Of a DNA stretch of 64,000 nt, positions 8,477 through 17,097 are shown piece after piece (position 1 is the stretch's first letter; every line of letters starts with the position of its first letter). Origin of the DNA: Candidatus Pantoea soli. Lineage in GTDB: Bacteria; Pseudomonadota; Gammaproteobacteria; Enterobacterales; Enterobacteriaceae. A model generated the notes under the pieces. It saw only the letters and a list, made by a program, of their open reading frames with translations, did not search any database and was not told where the DNA came from. A program made the position numbers and the translations under genes. The stretch spans positions 62,001-126,000 of the forward strand of contig NZ_CP032704.1 of NCBI RefSeq assembly GCF_007833795.1, given 5' to 3'.

Positions 8477-9195
8477 ATAACATGAACGATACCCTGAAAA
8501 ATGTTGATACTTCACTCCTGGACGTGCCGCTGACGGAAGATAAGCTGAGGGCTGCAGAAGTGGCGCACCCGCCCCGCATTCTGATGCTCTACGGCTCGCT
8601 GCGGGAACGATCTTATAGCCGGCTGACGACGGAAGAAGCCGCCCGGCTGCTGACGGCAATGGGTGCAGAGGTCAAAATTTTTAATCCGTCCGGTCTGCCG
8701 CTGCCTGATGATGCCCCTGAAACGCATCCCAAAGTTGTGGAACTGCGCGAACTGGTTCTCTGGTCGGAAGGCATGGTATGGTGCTCCCCGGAGCGTCACG
8801 GCGCTATGACCGGCATCATGAAGGCGCAGATTGACTGGATACCGCTGACGTCAGGTGCGGTTCGCCCGTCGCAGGGAAAAACCCTGGCTGTCATGCAGGT
8901 CAGCGGCGGCTCGCAGTCTTTCAACGCAGTTAATCAGATGCGCATTCTGGGGCGCTGGATGCGTATGATTACTATCCCGAATCAGTCATCCGTGGCAAAA
9001 GCCTGGGCTGAATTTGATGAAGATGGTCGCATGAAGCCTTCGCCTTACTACGATCGCATCGTGGACGTAATGGAGGAGCTGATGAAGTTCACTCTGTTGA
9101 CGCGCGGGCGCAGTGACTACCTGACCGATCGCTACAGCGAAAGGAAAGAAAGTACCGCGCAGCTCTCTGAGCGGGTTAATCAGCGCAGTATATGA
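8473..9195 (+). CDS. arsH: ArsH, NADPH-dependent FMN reductase/organoarsenical oxidase
   Basis: A 240-residue ArsH. Seen: the flavodoxin-like FMN phosphate loop [10 protein letters not shown] near residue 42, the ArsH motif [19 protein letters not shown] near 105-125, and [13 protein letters not shown] near 145. Family knowledge: ArsH uses NADPH and FMN and oxidises trivalent methylated and aromatic arsenicals to less toxic forms. The GTG at 8473 couples it to arsR; an ATG at 8482 is also possible. It converges with arsC across a shared terminator. Confidence 0.95.
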   Translation: MNNMNDTLKNVDTSLLDVPLTEDKLRAAEVAHPPRILMLYGSLRERSYSRLTTEEAARLLTAMGAEVKIFNPSGLPLPDDAPETHPKVVELRELVLWSEGMVWCSPERHGAMTGIMKAQIDWIPLTSGAVRPSQGKTLAVMQVSGGSQSFNAVNQMRILGRWMRMITIPNQSSVAKAWAEFDEDGRMKPSPYYDRIVDVMEELMKFTLLTRGRSDYLTDRYSERKESTAQLSERVNQRSI

Positions 9196-9198
9196 AAA

Positions 9199-9226
9199 AA
9201 GCCGGCATCTGCCGGCTTCTGTTTTT
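9199..9226. terminator. Terminator between arsH and arsC
   Basis: AAGCCGGC and GCCGGCTT arms (9199-9206, 9211-9218) with loop ATCT, followed by TTTTT at 9222-9226 and preceded by a run of As. It can serve both converging units. Confidence 0.75.
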
Positions 9227-9261
9227 GCGTCTCCCTTCCTGCCGGCAGCACACTGAAAAAA

Positions 9262-9690
9262 TCAGTGGCTCATCCGGTTTCCGTGTTCATCAATGACTTT
9301 TTCGCCGTCCTCTTTCGTAAATGCTCCCTGCTGCGGGTCAGGTAGAATGTCCAGAACCGCTTCAGACGGACGACAGAGTCTTGTGCCGAGCGGCGTCACA
9401 ACCACCGGGCGGTTGATGAGGATAGGGTGAGCCAGCATAGCATTCAGCAGTTCATCATCGTTGAACCGGTCTTCTGCCAGCCCCAGCTGCTCATACGGCT
9501 CTGTATTTTTGCGCAGCAGGGCGCGTGCGCTAATACCCATATCAGCTATCAGCTTTTTAAGCTCGTCGCGGGATGGTGGCATCTCCAGATACAAAATCAC
9601 TGTTGGCTCCACGCCACTGTTACGGATAAGCGCCAGAGTATTACGGGACGTTCCGCAGGCCGGATTGTGATAAATAGTGATATCAGTCAT
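9262..9690 (-). CDS. arsC: Glutaredoxin-coupled arsenate reductase
   Basis: A 142-residue ArsC of the R773 type (usual length 141). The catalytic cysteine is Cys12 in HNPACGTSRN, and the substrate-binding arginines lie in LINRPVVVTPLG near residue 95 and further on. It reduces As(V) to As(III), which ArsB then exports. The ATG at 9690 is chosen because GGAG lies 8 nt upstream and the length matches the family; a GTG reading from 9717 is longer. It is the last gene of arsRBC. Confidence 0.95.
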   Translation of the reverse strand: MTDITIYHNPACGTSRNTLALIRNSGVEPTVILYLEMPPSRDELKKLIADMGISARALLRKNTEPYEQLGLAEDRFNDDELLNAMLAHPILINRPVVVTPLGTRLCRPSEAVLDILPDPQQGAFTKEDGEKVIDEHGNRMSH

Positions 9691-9733
9691 AAACGGTACT
9701 CCGTTAAGGAGCTGCACAGACGCAGCCCCGGGG

Positions 9734-11023
9734 TTAAGGTTGAAAAGACAGGCGCAGGGCCAGCGCCGCCAGCGTCACAAAAAGTACCGGCAGGGTCATC
9801 ACAATGCCCACGCGGAAGTAGTAGCCCCAGCTGATGGTGATGTTTTTCTGAGCCAGCACGTGCAGCCACAGCAGTGTCGCCAGGCTGCCGATGGGTGTGA
9901 TTTTCGGGCCGAGATCGCAGCCGATGATGTTGGCGTATACCATTGCCTCTTTCACCACACCCTGAGCCGTGCTGCCGTCAATCGAAAGCGCGCCAACCAG
10001 CACGGTAGGCATGTTGTTCATTACGGAAGAGAGTGCCGCAGTCAGGAAGCCGGTGCCAAGTGTGGCACCCCAGACGCCGTGCTCAGCAAAACGGTTCAAA
10101 GCAGCAGAGAGGTAATCCGTCAGGCCGGCGTTACGCAGGCCATATACCACGAGGTACATGCCCAGCGAGAAAATGACTATCTGCCAGGGCGCGCCTTTCA
10201 GCACTTTGCGGGTGTCGATAACCTGTCCTTTTTGGGCAACCAGCCAGAGAACAAACGCCCCTACCGCTGCTACCAGGCTGACCGGTACTCCAAGGGGCTC
10301 AAGGCCGAAAAATCCGACCAGCAGCAGAAGTAAAACAAACCATCCGGCCCGAAAGGTGCGCATGTCGCGTATAGCTTCCGCTGGCGCTTTCAGCTTCGCC
10401 AGGTCATAGGTTGCCGGGATCTCTTTGCGGAAAAACAGATGCAGCATCACCAGCGTAGCCACCACGGAAGCAATATTCACCGGCACCATGACGGAAGCAT
10501 ACTCACTGAAGCCCAGCTTAAAGAAGTCCGCCGTGACGATGTTGACCAGGTTCGACACGATTAGCGGCAGGCTGGAAGTGTCAGCGATAAAGCCCGCTGC
10601 CATTACAAATGCCAGCGTGGCAGCCGGACTGAAGCCCAGCGCCAGGAGCATGGCAATAACGATTGGCGTCAGGATAAGCGCCGCGCCGTCATTGGCGAAC
10701 AGCGATGCCACTGCCGCGCCCAGCAGAATAATATAGGTGAACAGCAGTCTTCCTCTGCCGCCTCCCCAGCGGGAAACATGGAGTGCTGCCCACTCAAAAA
10801 AGCCGGACTCATCTAACAGCAGGCTGATGATGATGACCGCAATAAACGTGGCCGTCGCATTCCAGACAATCTGCCATACGGCAGGAATATCACCGATATG
10901 CACCACGCCGGTCATTAGCGCCAGAGCGCCCCCGATAACGGCACTCCAGCCAATACTCAGTCCTTTCGGCTGCCAGATAACCAGTACCAGCGTCAGAACA
11001 AAAATCGCACCCGCCAGAAACAT
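9734..11023 (-). CDS. arsB: Arsenite efflux permease
   Basis: A 429-residue ArsB, exactly the usual length, with about 12 membrane segments. Recognisable stretches include [15 protein letters not shown] near residue 117 and [16 protein letters not shown] near 147. It sits in the inner membrane and exports As(III)/Sb(III), alone or with an ArsA ATPase; no arsA is present here. It lies between arsR and arsC on the minus strand, 43 bp before arsC. Confidence 0.96.
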   Translation of the reverse strand: MFLAGAIFVLTLVLVIWQPKGLSIGWSAVIGGALALMTGVVHIGDIPAVWQIVWNATATFIAVIIISLLLDESGFFEWAALHVSRWGGGRGRLLFTYIILLGAAVASLFANDGAALILTPIVIAMLLALGFSPAATLAFVMAAGFIADTSSLPLIVSNLVNIVTADFFKLGFSEYASVMVPVNIASVVATLVMLHLFFRKEIPATYDLAKLKAPAEAIRDMRTFRAGWFVLLLLLVGFFGLEPLGVPVSLVAAVGAFVLWLVAQKGQVIDTRKVLKGAPWQIVIFSLGMYLVVYGLRNAGLTDYLSAALNRFAEHGVWGATLGTGFLTAALSSVMNNMPTVLVGALSIDGSTAQGVVKEAMVYANIIGCDLGPKITPIGSLATLLWLHVLAQKNITISWGYYFRVGIVMTLPVLFVTLAALALRLSFQP

Positions 11024-11076
11024 ATACTCTCCTTTAATACTGCACCTGTCAGGCCTGGCGCAGAGAACTTAAAAAT

Positions 11077-11098
11077 ATACATATGGGAAAACACATAT
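11077..11098 (-). promoter_or_regulatory. Operator-like repeat before arsB
   Basis: A 22-bp stretch starting ATACAT and ending ATAT, with two CATATG palindromes (11080-11085 and 11094-11099). It matches 18 of 22 positions with a stretch at 11527-11548 upstream of arsR in the same orientation. A second ArsR-binding site inside the operon is a reasonable guess. Confidence 0.4.
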
Positions 11099-11113
11099 GA
11101 ATAGTTAAAAAAT

Positions 11114-11467
11114 TTAAATGCAGATTGGCTTGCCGTTGGTGGTTACATTGTCCCGCTCAGCCTGCTGGCTGAGCTGCAGGATGTCATCCCGCTGGCACAG
11201 ATAAGCCTGTTCAATTACAGCTGCCGCCCAGACGGGCATATGAGGTGACAGTCGGTAATGAATCCACTTGCCATCACGCCTGTCGATAAGCAGACCGGCG
11301 TCCCGGAGTAATGCAAGATGACGGGAAATTTTTGGCTGAGATTCTCTGAGAGTAGTTGTGAGTTCGCAGACGCAAAGTTCTCCCTTTTCCCGCAGCAACA
11401 GCACCAGACTGAGCCGTGTTTCGTCAGAAAGCGTTTTGAAAAGCTGTAGAGGATTAAGCTGAAGCAT
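11114..11467 (-). CDS. arsR: ArsR repressor of arsRBC
   Basis: A 117-residue ArsR of the classical R773 type. The metal box ELCVCEL is at residues 30-36, with Cys32 and Cys34 as expected As(III) ligands. The DNA-binding helix QPKISRHLALLRDAGLL follows at about 44-60. It heads the arsR-arsB-arsC operon and should repress it until As(III) or Sb(III) binds. An AT-rich, operator-like stretch lies 60 bp upstream of the start. Confidence 0.94.
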   Translation of the reverse strand: MLQLNPLQLFKTLSDETRLSLVLLLREKGELCVCELTTTLRESQPKISRHLALLRDAGLLIDRRDGKWIHYRLSPHMPVWAAAVIEQAYLCQRDDILQLSQQAERDNVTTNGKPICI

Positions 11468-11526
11468 TACAACTCCTGTTTAACAAACAGTGAGCAGTAT
11501 CGCTAAGTAGGGGGTAGCGAGCAACT

Positions 11527-11548
11527 ATACATTCGGTAAAACATATAT
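11527..11548 (-). promoter_or_regulatory. Operator-like stretch upstream of arsRBC
   Basis: The AT-rich 22-bp stretch beginning ATACATTCGG and ending ACATATAT is the likely ArsR operator region. Its near-repeat lies before arsB at 11077-11098 (18 of 22 matches). Confidence 0.45.
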
Positions 11549-11616
11549 TTTTGGTGGTTTTTTATCTTGCAGGTCAGATATAGAGTACGTCGATAAATAA
11601 GTTGTAATCGATCAAG

Positions 11617-11640
11617 GTCCGCTCCTCGCTCATAGCGGAC
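11617..11640. repeat. Short hairpin repeat, type 2, copy 1
   Basis: Arms GTCCGCT and AGCGGAC (11617-11623, 11634-11640) with loop CCTCGCTCAT. It lies 17 bp before a type 1 hairpin, a pairing repeated at 14938/14977. Confidence 0.6.
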
Positions 11641-11657
11641 CTCCAGCTCAGTCAGCA

Positions 11658-11685
11658 TGTCCGCTCTGTGCCAGAAGCGGACGTT
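11658..11685. repeat. Short hairpin repeat, type 1, copy 2
   Basis: Same 28-bp element as at 5240, with CT in place of TT in the left arm. It lies between the arsenic and cadmium modules, just past the cadR stop. Confidence 0.7.
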
Positions 11686-11730
11686 ATCTTTTAATTAAAA
11701 CGGCTCGTTACAGAGCCTGCTCTTAAAAAA

Positions 11731-12189
11731 TTAATGCGGATGGCTGCCGGCAAGATGGCCAGAAGAAATAACGGGAAGGACATCATCCGACTCATCTGCC
11801 TGCTCCAGTTCGCGCAAAATGCCACAGTCGCGCGTTGCACGGTTGGCGTTACAATGACTCTGCAGCTCGCACAACTGCGTTTCCAGCATATTAAGTTCAC
11901 GAATACGGGCCTGTACATGAAGAAGGTGCTCGTTTATCAGGTCGTTAACCATACCGCAATCTGCATCAGGCTGACTGCGTGCCTGCAGCAGCACCCGGAT
12001 TTCTTCATGGGTCATATCCAGCGCCCGACAGCGGCGGATAAACATCAGTCTTTCCAGATGGGCACTGTCATAGTGACGGTAGTTATTTGCCTGGTCACGT
12101 AATGCTGCCTGCAGCAGCCCCTCACGCTCATAATAACGCACCGTCTCTACCGGACAGCCTGCCTGCCGGGCCAGTTCGCCAATTTTCAT
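11731..12189 (-). CDS. cadR: MerR-family Cd/Pb-responsive activator
   Basis: A 152-residue MerR-type activator. The DNA-binding head is MKIGELARQAGCPVETVRYYE. Metal-binding cysteines appear at residues 78, 113 and 122, the same positions known as ligands in the lead sensor PbrR691. A further cysteine is at 107, and the tail SGHLAGSHPH is His-rich as in CadR. The ATG at 12189 has AAGGA upstream; a longer start at 12207 is less likely. It is divergent from the P-type ATPase gene and should twist its promoter into activity on binding Cd(II), Pb(II) or Zn(II). Which metal it prefers is uncertain. Confidence 0.9.
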   Translation of the reverse strand: MKIGELARQAGCPVETVRYYEREGLLQAALRDQANNYRHYDSAHLERLMFIRRCRALDMTHEEIRVLLQARSQPDADCGMVNDLINEHLLHVQARIRELNMLETQLCELQSHCNANRATRDCGILRELEQADESDDVLPVISSGHLAGSHPH

Positions 12190-12207
12190 AACTTTTTCCT
12201 TGTACAC

Positions 12208-12238
12208 TTGACCCTGTAGTTACTTCAGGGTCTTTAAT
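12208..12238 (+). promoter_or_regulatory. MerR-type promoter of the metal ATPase gene
   Basis: A -35 TTGACC at 12208-12213 and -10 TTTAAT at 12233-12238 are 19 bp apart, the overlong spacing typical of MerR-activated promoters. Between them lies a nearly perfect 23-bp dyad (12210-12232) with arms GACCCTG and CAGGGTC. Confidence 0.85.
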
Positions 12239-12268
12239 GCCAGTATATGCTATGAACGAGATAAAAAC

Positions 12269-14899
12269 ATGAGTGACTGCTGTAGTAATAACAAGTGCGG
12301 TTCTGCCGCGTCCGGAGAGCGGACATCCGTCAGCTATACCTCTGCTGCCACGGCAGACGCCTCCGGAAAAACTTCGCAAAAAATGGCTGATGCCTCACCG
12401 GACTGTTGTAGTGCCGGAAGCTGCTGTTCATCGGAGAGTCTGAGTCAGCCTTCCGGGCCAGTGGCAGAACGCGACGGGAGCGATAGCGTTCAGACACGTC
12501 TGCGCATCGTGCAGATGGACTGCCCGACGGAAGAGACGTTGCTTCGTAAAAAACTCACAAAACTGTCTGACGTCAGTGAGCTTGAATTCAATCTGATGCA
12601 GAGGGTACTTACCGTGACCCACTCGCCGCAGGCACTGGAGCCGGTACTACAGGCGGTGCGCTCTCTGGGTTTTGACCCGGAACTGGCTGATAAAGTCACC
12701 CGGCCTGCCGGCATCAGTTGTTCAGGCAGCAAAGCGGAAAGCGCCTGCGGTTCCTGCTGCGCACCTGCGGCTGTCACTTCCGGTGAGCTGCAGGCACAGC
12801 AGTTGACCGCTGACGGAGTGCGTACCAGCATCCGCATCAGGCAGATGGACTGCCCGGTAGAAGAGGGCATGATCCGTAAAAAGCTGGACGGTATGTCGGC
12901 CGTTAAGGAGCTGGATTTTAACCTTATGCAGCGCGTTCTGACGGTCGTTCATGCACCGGGTACGCTGGAGCCGGTTCTGGCCGCCATTCGTTCGCTGGGC
13001 TTTGAACCTGAGCTCTCTGACAGCAGCGGGCGGCACGCGGCTACTGAGGAAAAGAAAAATCCCTGGTGGCCGCTGGCACTGGCCGGCGTTGCGGCAGCGG
13101 CCGCCGAAGCTATGCACTGGACAGGCATGCCGGAATGGCTGGAAGCAGTTCTGGCCCTGGCCGCTGTTGGTGCCTGCGGCCTGTCTACCTACAAAAAGGG
13201 CTGGATTGCGCTGCGTAACGGCAATCTGAATATTAACGCCCTGATGAGCATTGCTGTAACCGGGGCGCTGGCGCTCGGGCAGTGGCCGGAAGCCGCCATG
13301 GTAATGGTGCTGTTCACGATCGCGGAACTGATTGAGGCGAAGTCTCTTGACCGCGCCCGCAATGCTATTGGCTCCCTGATGACGCTGACGCCTGAAACAG
13401 CCACGATTCAGCAGCCGGACGGTTCCTGGACAGTGGCAGATGCCAGATCTGTACCCCTTGACAGCGTGGTCCGGGTAAAACCGGGTGAGCGTATCGCCCT
13501 TGACGGCAGGGTTGTCCGAGGCAGGACCAGCATCAACCAGGCACCCATTACCGGCGAAAGCCTGCCGATCGAAAAAGGAGAAGGCGATCCGGTTTTCGCC
13601 GGGACGGTTAACGGCTCCGGTGGTTTTGAATACCGGGTAACGGCTGCTGCCGGAAATACTACACTCGCACGCATCATTCATGCCGTGGAGGAGGCCCAGG
13701 GGGCAAAAGCCTCTTCGCAACGCTTTGTTGACCGCTTTGCACAGGTTTATACCCCCGTGGTGTTTGCAATCGCGGTTGCGGTTGCCATCCTCCCGCCACT
13801 GATGGCAGGTGAAAGCTGGCACGAGTGGGTTTATAAGGCGCTTGTCATGCTGGTTATCGCCTGCCCCTGCGCGCTCGTCATTTCCACGCCAGTAACTATC
13901 GTCAGCGGCCTGACGGCGGCAGCCCGCCGGGGGATCCTGATTAAAGGTGGCATTTATCTTGAAGAGGGCAGAAAACTGAAATGGCTGGCGCTCGACAAAA
14001 CTGGCACGCTGACGCACGGTAAACCTGTACAAACGGATGTGATTATCTATACCTGGGTTGCCGAAGATGAAGGCCGCAGACTGGCTGCGAGTCTGGCGGG
14101 TTACTCCGATCATCCGGTTTCGCAGGCCGTGACGGCAGCATTAGAGGGTTCGCAGCGTTATGACGTTGAGCGCTTTGAAGCTCTGCCGGGCCGCGGGGTG
14201 CGGGGTGTCATCAATGACAGAACCTACAGCCTCGGGAATCTGAGACTGGCTGAAGAAACGAGCAGCTGCCCGGAGACTGTCAGGGCGACGCTCAGGGAAC
14301 TGGAGTCCGCTGGTAAAACGGTCATCCTGCTCTGTGACAGTCATCAGGTACTCGGGCTGTTTGCAGTGGCAGATACAGTCAAAGAAAGCAGTCGCGAAGC
14401 GGTGAGCCAGCTGCACGGTCTGGACGTCCGGACACTCATGCTGACCGGAGACAATTCGAGTACAGCGCAGGCCATTGCCGTTCAGGTCGGTATCGATGAA
14501 GCCCGGGGTAACCAGTTGCCTGAGGACAAACTGCGCGCCATTGAAACACTTACGGCTCAGGGTACCACTGGCATGGTAGGCGACGGCATCAATGATGCGC
14601 CGGCGCTGGCTCGCGCCGATATCGGCTTTGCCATGGGCGCGATGGGCACCGATACCGCCATCGAAACCGCTGATGTTGCCCTGATGGACGATGACTTACG
14701 TAAAATCCCTGCCTTTGTCCGGCTTTCAAAACAGACTTACAGCATTCTGGTACAGAACATCGTTATGGCAATTGGCATCAAAGCAATATTTCTGGCCCTG
14801 ACCATTGCCGGCATGGGAACCATGTGGATGGCTGTATTTGCCGATGTGGGTGCAAGTCTGCTTGTTGTGGCAAACGGCCTGCGCCTGTTGCGTAAATAG
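12269..14899 (+). CDS. cadA: P1B-type Cd/Pb/Zn-exporting ATPase with two HMA domains
   Basis: An 876-residue heavy-metal ATPase. A Cys-rich leader (CC at 4-5, CC at 46-47, CC at 52-53) precedes two HMA domains at about 75-140 and 185-250. Each carries QMDCP followed by EE, not the usual CxxC, and the two are near copies, which suggests internal duplication. A Cys-rich linker (CGSCC near 160) lies between them. Then come eight membrane segments, the ion site CPC near 531, the phosphorylation site DKTGTLTHG near 575 and GDGINDAPALA near 773. It would export Cd(II), Pb(II) or Zn(II) from the cytoplasm and is driven by the MerR-type promoter just upstream. Confidence 0.93.
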   Translation: MSDCCSNNKCGSAASGERTSVSYTSAATADASGKTSQKMADASPDCCSAGSCCSSESLSQPSGPVAERDGSDSVQTRLRIVQMDCPTEETLLRKKLTKLSDVSELEFNLMQRVLTVTHSPQALEPVLQAVRSLGFDPELADKVTRPAGISCSGSKAESACGSCCAPAAVTSGELQAQQLTADGVRTSIRIRQMDCPVEEGMIRKKLDGMSAVKELDFNLMQRVLTVVHAPGTLEPVLAAIRSLGFEPELSDSSGRHAATEEKKNPWWPLALAGVAAAAAEAMHWTGMPEWLEAVLALAAVGACGLSTYKKGWIALRNGNLNINALMSIAVTGALALGQWPEAAMVMVLFTIAELIEAKSLDRARNAIGSLMTLTPETATIQQPDGSWTVADARSVPLDSVVRVKPGERIALDGRVVRGRTSINQAPITGESLPIEKGEGDPVFAGTVNGSGGFEYRVTAAAGNTTLARIIHAVEEAQGAKASSQRFVDRFAQVYTPVVFAIAVAVAILPPLMAGESWHEWVYKALVMLVIACPCALVISTPVTIVSGLTAAARRGILIKGGIYLEEGRKLKWLALDKTGTLTHGKPVQTDVIIYTWVAEDEGRRLAASLAGYSDHPVSQAVTAALEGSQRYDVERFEALPGRGVRGVINDRTYSLGNLRLAEETSSCPETVRATLRELESAGKTVILLCDSHQVLGLFAVADTVKESSREAVSQLHGLDVRTLMLTGDNSSTAQAIAVQVGIDEARGNQLPEDKLRAIETLTAQGTTGMVGDGINDAPALARADIGFAMGAMGTDTAIETADVALMDDDLRKIPAFVRLSKQTYSILVQNIVMAIGIKAIFLALTIAGMGTMWMAVFADVGASLLVVANGLRLLRK

Positions 14900-14910
14900 C
14901 TGGTTATTAT

Positions 14911-14937
14911 GTTGCCCGCTGGCTAACGGCGGGCAAC
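14911..14937 (+). terminator. Terminator-like hairpin after the metal ATPase
   Basis: Perfect 9-bp arms GTTGCCCGC (14911-14919) and GCGGGCAAC (14929-14937), 11 nt after the stop codon. Only a modest T-rich stretch (CTTTT) follows, so termination may be partial. Confidence 0.5.
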
Positions 14938-14961
14938 GTCTGCTTTTCGCTCATAGCGGAC
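14938..14961. repeat. Short hairpin repeat, type 2, copy 2
   Basis: Arms GTCTGCT and AGCGGAC with loop TTTCGCTCAT, one mismatch in the stem. Paired with the type 1 copy at 14977. Confidence 0.6.
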
Positions 14962-14976
14962 ATTAGTCTGCGCGTC

Positions 14977-15004
14977 AGTCCGCTATGTGCCAGAAGCGGA
15001 CGTT
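14977..15004. repeat. Short hairpin repeat, type 1, copy 3
   Basis: The 28-bp element again, here starting AGTCCGCT. It marks the right border of the metal module. Confidence 0.7.
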
Positions 15005-15058
15005 GTGCTTTCAAAGGAACTGTGGCCGGGCATTAAGAAATGCTTGTTATGTTTGCTT

Positions 15059-15484
15059 TTATCTATTGGTATAGATGTCAGGCCGGGTGATAGCCCATGC
15101 GTAATTTTTCTTATTCACCGGTTCATAGCCAAACTTTTCATAAAGCCAGGGCGCAGTTGTTGTGAATAACAAGATCCTACGAAGCTTTTCAAACATCGGG
15201 TGGCTATGAATACATTCCATAAGCCATCTTCCCAACCCGTCTCCCTGGTATTCCTCAAGTACATAAACATCACAAAGATACGCGAAAGTAGCATAGTCCG
15301 TTATCAGACGTGCAAATCCTGCCTGAGATCCATTGTGATAAATGCCAAAGTTAAGGCTGTTTGCTACTGAAGCCGTGACGGTTTCCAGATCTATACCTTT
15401 TGCCCATGTAGATCTCGTCAAATACTGATGCACAGCCTGTATGTTCAACTTTTCATTGTCTGTACTAATCAGAAAATCATTCAT
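15059..15484 (-). CDS. GNAT-family N-acetyltransferase
   Basis: A protein of 141 residues with a GNAT fold. The acetyl-CoA-binding motif is EEYQGDGLGRWLME at about residues 85-98, after the beta strand AYLCDVYVL. The sequence ends with WAITRPDIYTNR. Members of this subgroup typically start M...ISTD, which favours the ATG at 15484 over a GTG at 15520. Neither has a strong ribosome binding site. The substrate is unknown. It stands alone between hairpin repeats and the EcoRII genes. Confidence 0.75.
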   Translation of the reverse strand: MNDFLISTDNEKLNIQAVHQYLTRSTWAKGIDLETVTASVANSLNFGIYHNGSQAGFARLITDYATFAYLCDVYVLEEYQGDGLGRWLMECIHSHPMFEKLRRILLFTTTAPWLYEKFGYEPVNKKNYAWAITRPDIYTNR

Positions 15485-15520
15485 ACGCCATTCATATATC
15501 GCTGAAATGCTCACTTTCAC

Positions 15521-15854
15521 ACCTGTTGAGATGTTGTAGGGAGACTTAACCTTATCATTATCTAAGAGAAATTATCCGAACTGAATCGCGCTAACTTCCA
15601 AAGATTGAACCGTTAGCGCTAATGCACAATGTCCGCTTGTCGCTCATAGCAGACTTTAAGCCAGCTGCAGGAGTTCACCTTGCCTTGCACCATCAGAATC
15701 TGGCGAGCCGGAGGAGTCCAGAAGGATGCTTTTCTTTTTTCTGATTACAGTCGGTTTCAGCTGCAGGCAGAGCATCTACAAAAGCCTTCCTAGCAGCTTC
15801 TGTCTGACTGTGGAAAAATGACGAGTTGAATTTCAGGACAACAGAGGGATATGT
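15521..15854. other. Intergenic stretch before ecoRIIR
   Basis: No convincing ORF. It holds a type 2 hairpin repeat (15631-15654) and presumably the endonuclease promoter and the ribosome binding site GAGGG at 15844. Confidence 0.5.
15631..15654. repeat. Short hairpin repeat, type 2, copy 3
   Basis: Starts GTCCGCT and ends AGCAGAC, loop TGTCGCTCAT; one stem mismatch. No type 1 partner follows it. Confidence 0.55.
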
Positions 15855-17063
15855 ATGTCGGCTTTTCATAACTGGCTACTTGAGATCGCAGGCGGGAATT
15901 ACTTCGTTTACATTAAACGCCTTTCCGCCAATGACACTGGCGCAACAGGTGGTCATCAGGTCGGGCTTTATATCCCTTCTGGTATCGTTGAGAAGCTATT
16001 TCCGTCTATCAACCATACCCGTGAGCTCAACCCTTCAGTCTTTATCACAGCACATGTGTCATCACATGACTGCCCGGACAGCGAAGCCCGGGCAATTTAT
16101 TACAACAGCCGTTATTTTGGTAAAACCCGAAACGAGAAGAGGATTACACGCTGGGGAAGAGGCAGCCCTCTTCAGGATCCTGAAAATACCGGAGCCCTGA
16201 CGCTTCTGGCTTTCAGGCTTAATGAGGACGGCGGGGACAGTACGGCTGTGGACATCTGGGTCTGCGTCAGCCCTGATGAAGAGGACATCATTGAGACGGC
16301 TATTGGTGAAGTGATCCCCGGAACGCTTATATCCGGGCCTGCCGGGCGAATCCTAGGCGGCCTGTCTCTGCAGCAAATGCCCGTTAATCATAAATACACT
16401 ATCCCGGAGGACTGGCAGCAGCGCTTTCCGTCCGGAAATGAAATTATTGAGTATGCCGCCGGCCATTATGTGAAAAATTCCCTTAATCCGGATGAGCAGC
16501 TTATTGACCGTCGGCGCGTCGAGTACGACATTTTTCTGTTGGTTGAGGAACTCCATGTTCTGGACATAATCCGGAAAGGATTTGGCTCCGTGGATGAATT
16601 CATTGCGCTGGCCAACTCTGTCAGTAATCGTCGTAAATCCCGGGCCGGAAAGTCACTGGAGCTGCACCTGGAGCATCTCTTCATTGAGCACGGGCTACGG
16701 CACTTTGCCACGCAGGCAGTTACGGAGGGCAATAAAAAACCTGACTTCCTTTTCCCTTCCGCAGAGGCTTACCACGACGCCGAATTTCCCGCAGAAAATC
16801 TGCGTATGCTGGCAGTTAAGACCACCTGTAAAGATCGCTGGCGCCAGATACTGAATGAAGCCAACAGAATTTCTCCGGTTCATCTGTTTACTCTGCAGGA
16901 GGGCGTATCACAGGCACAGTACAGAGAAATGCAGGCGGAAGGGGTCAGGCTGGTCGTGCCGTCGTCATTACATAAAAAATACCCGGAAGCGGTAAGGGCA
17001 GAATTAATGACGCTGGGCGCCTTTATTGCCGAGCTGACAGGGCTTTACGCCGATCTTCCCTGA
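15855..17063 (+). CDS. ecoRIIR: EcoRII-type restriction endonuclease (CCWGG)
   Basis: A 402-residue protein of the same length as EcoRII and near-identical to it as I recall that sequence. The N-terminal effector-binding domain (to about residue 165) includes GATGGHQVGLYIPSGIVEK. The C-terminal PD-(D/E)xK-like catalytic domain holds RRVEYDIFLL, KPDFLFPS and LAVKTTCKDRW. EcoRII is a type IIE enzyme that needs two CCWGG sites and cuts before the first C. The gene converges on the methyltransferase gene 34 bp away, the arrangement known for EcoRII. Carriage here gives the plasmid a defence and addiction function. Confidence 0.96.
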   Translation: MSAFHNWLLEIAGGNYFVYIKRLSANDTGATGGHQVGLYIPSGIVEKLFPSINHTRELNPSVFITAHVSSHDCPDSEARAIYYNSRYFGKTRNEKRITRWGRGSPLQDPENTGALTLLAFRLNEDGGDSTAVDIWVCVSPDEEDIIETAIGEVIPGTLISGPAGRILGGLSLQQMPVNHKYTIPEDWQQRFPSGNEIIEYAAGHYVKNSLNPDEQLIDRRRVEYDIFLLVEELHVLDIIRKGFGSVDEFIALANSVSNRRKSRAGKSLELHLEHLFIEHGLRHFATQAVTEGNKKPDFLFPSAEAYHDAEFPAENLRMLAVKTTCKDRWRQILNEANRISPVHLFTLQEGVSQAQYREMQAEGVRLVVPSSLHKKYPEAVRAELMTLGAFIAELTGLYADLP

Positions 17064-17097
17064 ATAATCTCCCGGCATACCCTGCCGGGAGACGCAC

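Noticed and set aside
12722..14113. A 463-codon minus-strand frame opposite the metal ATPase gene
   Set aside because: It is antisense to clear ATPase motifs and has no recognisable domain.
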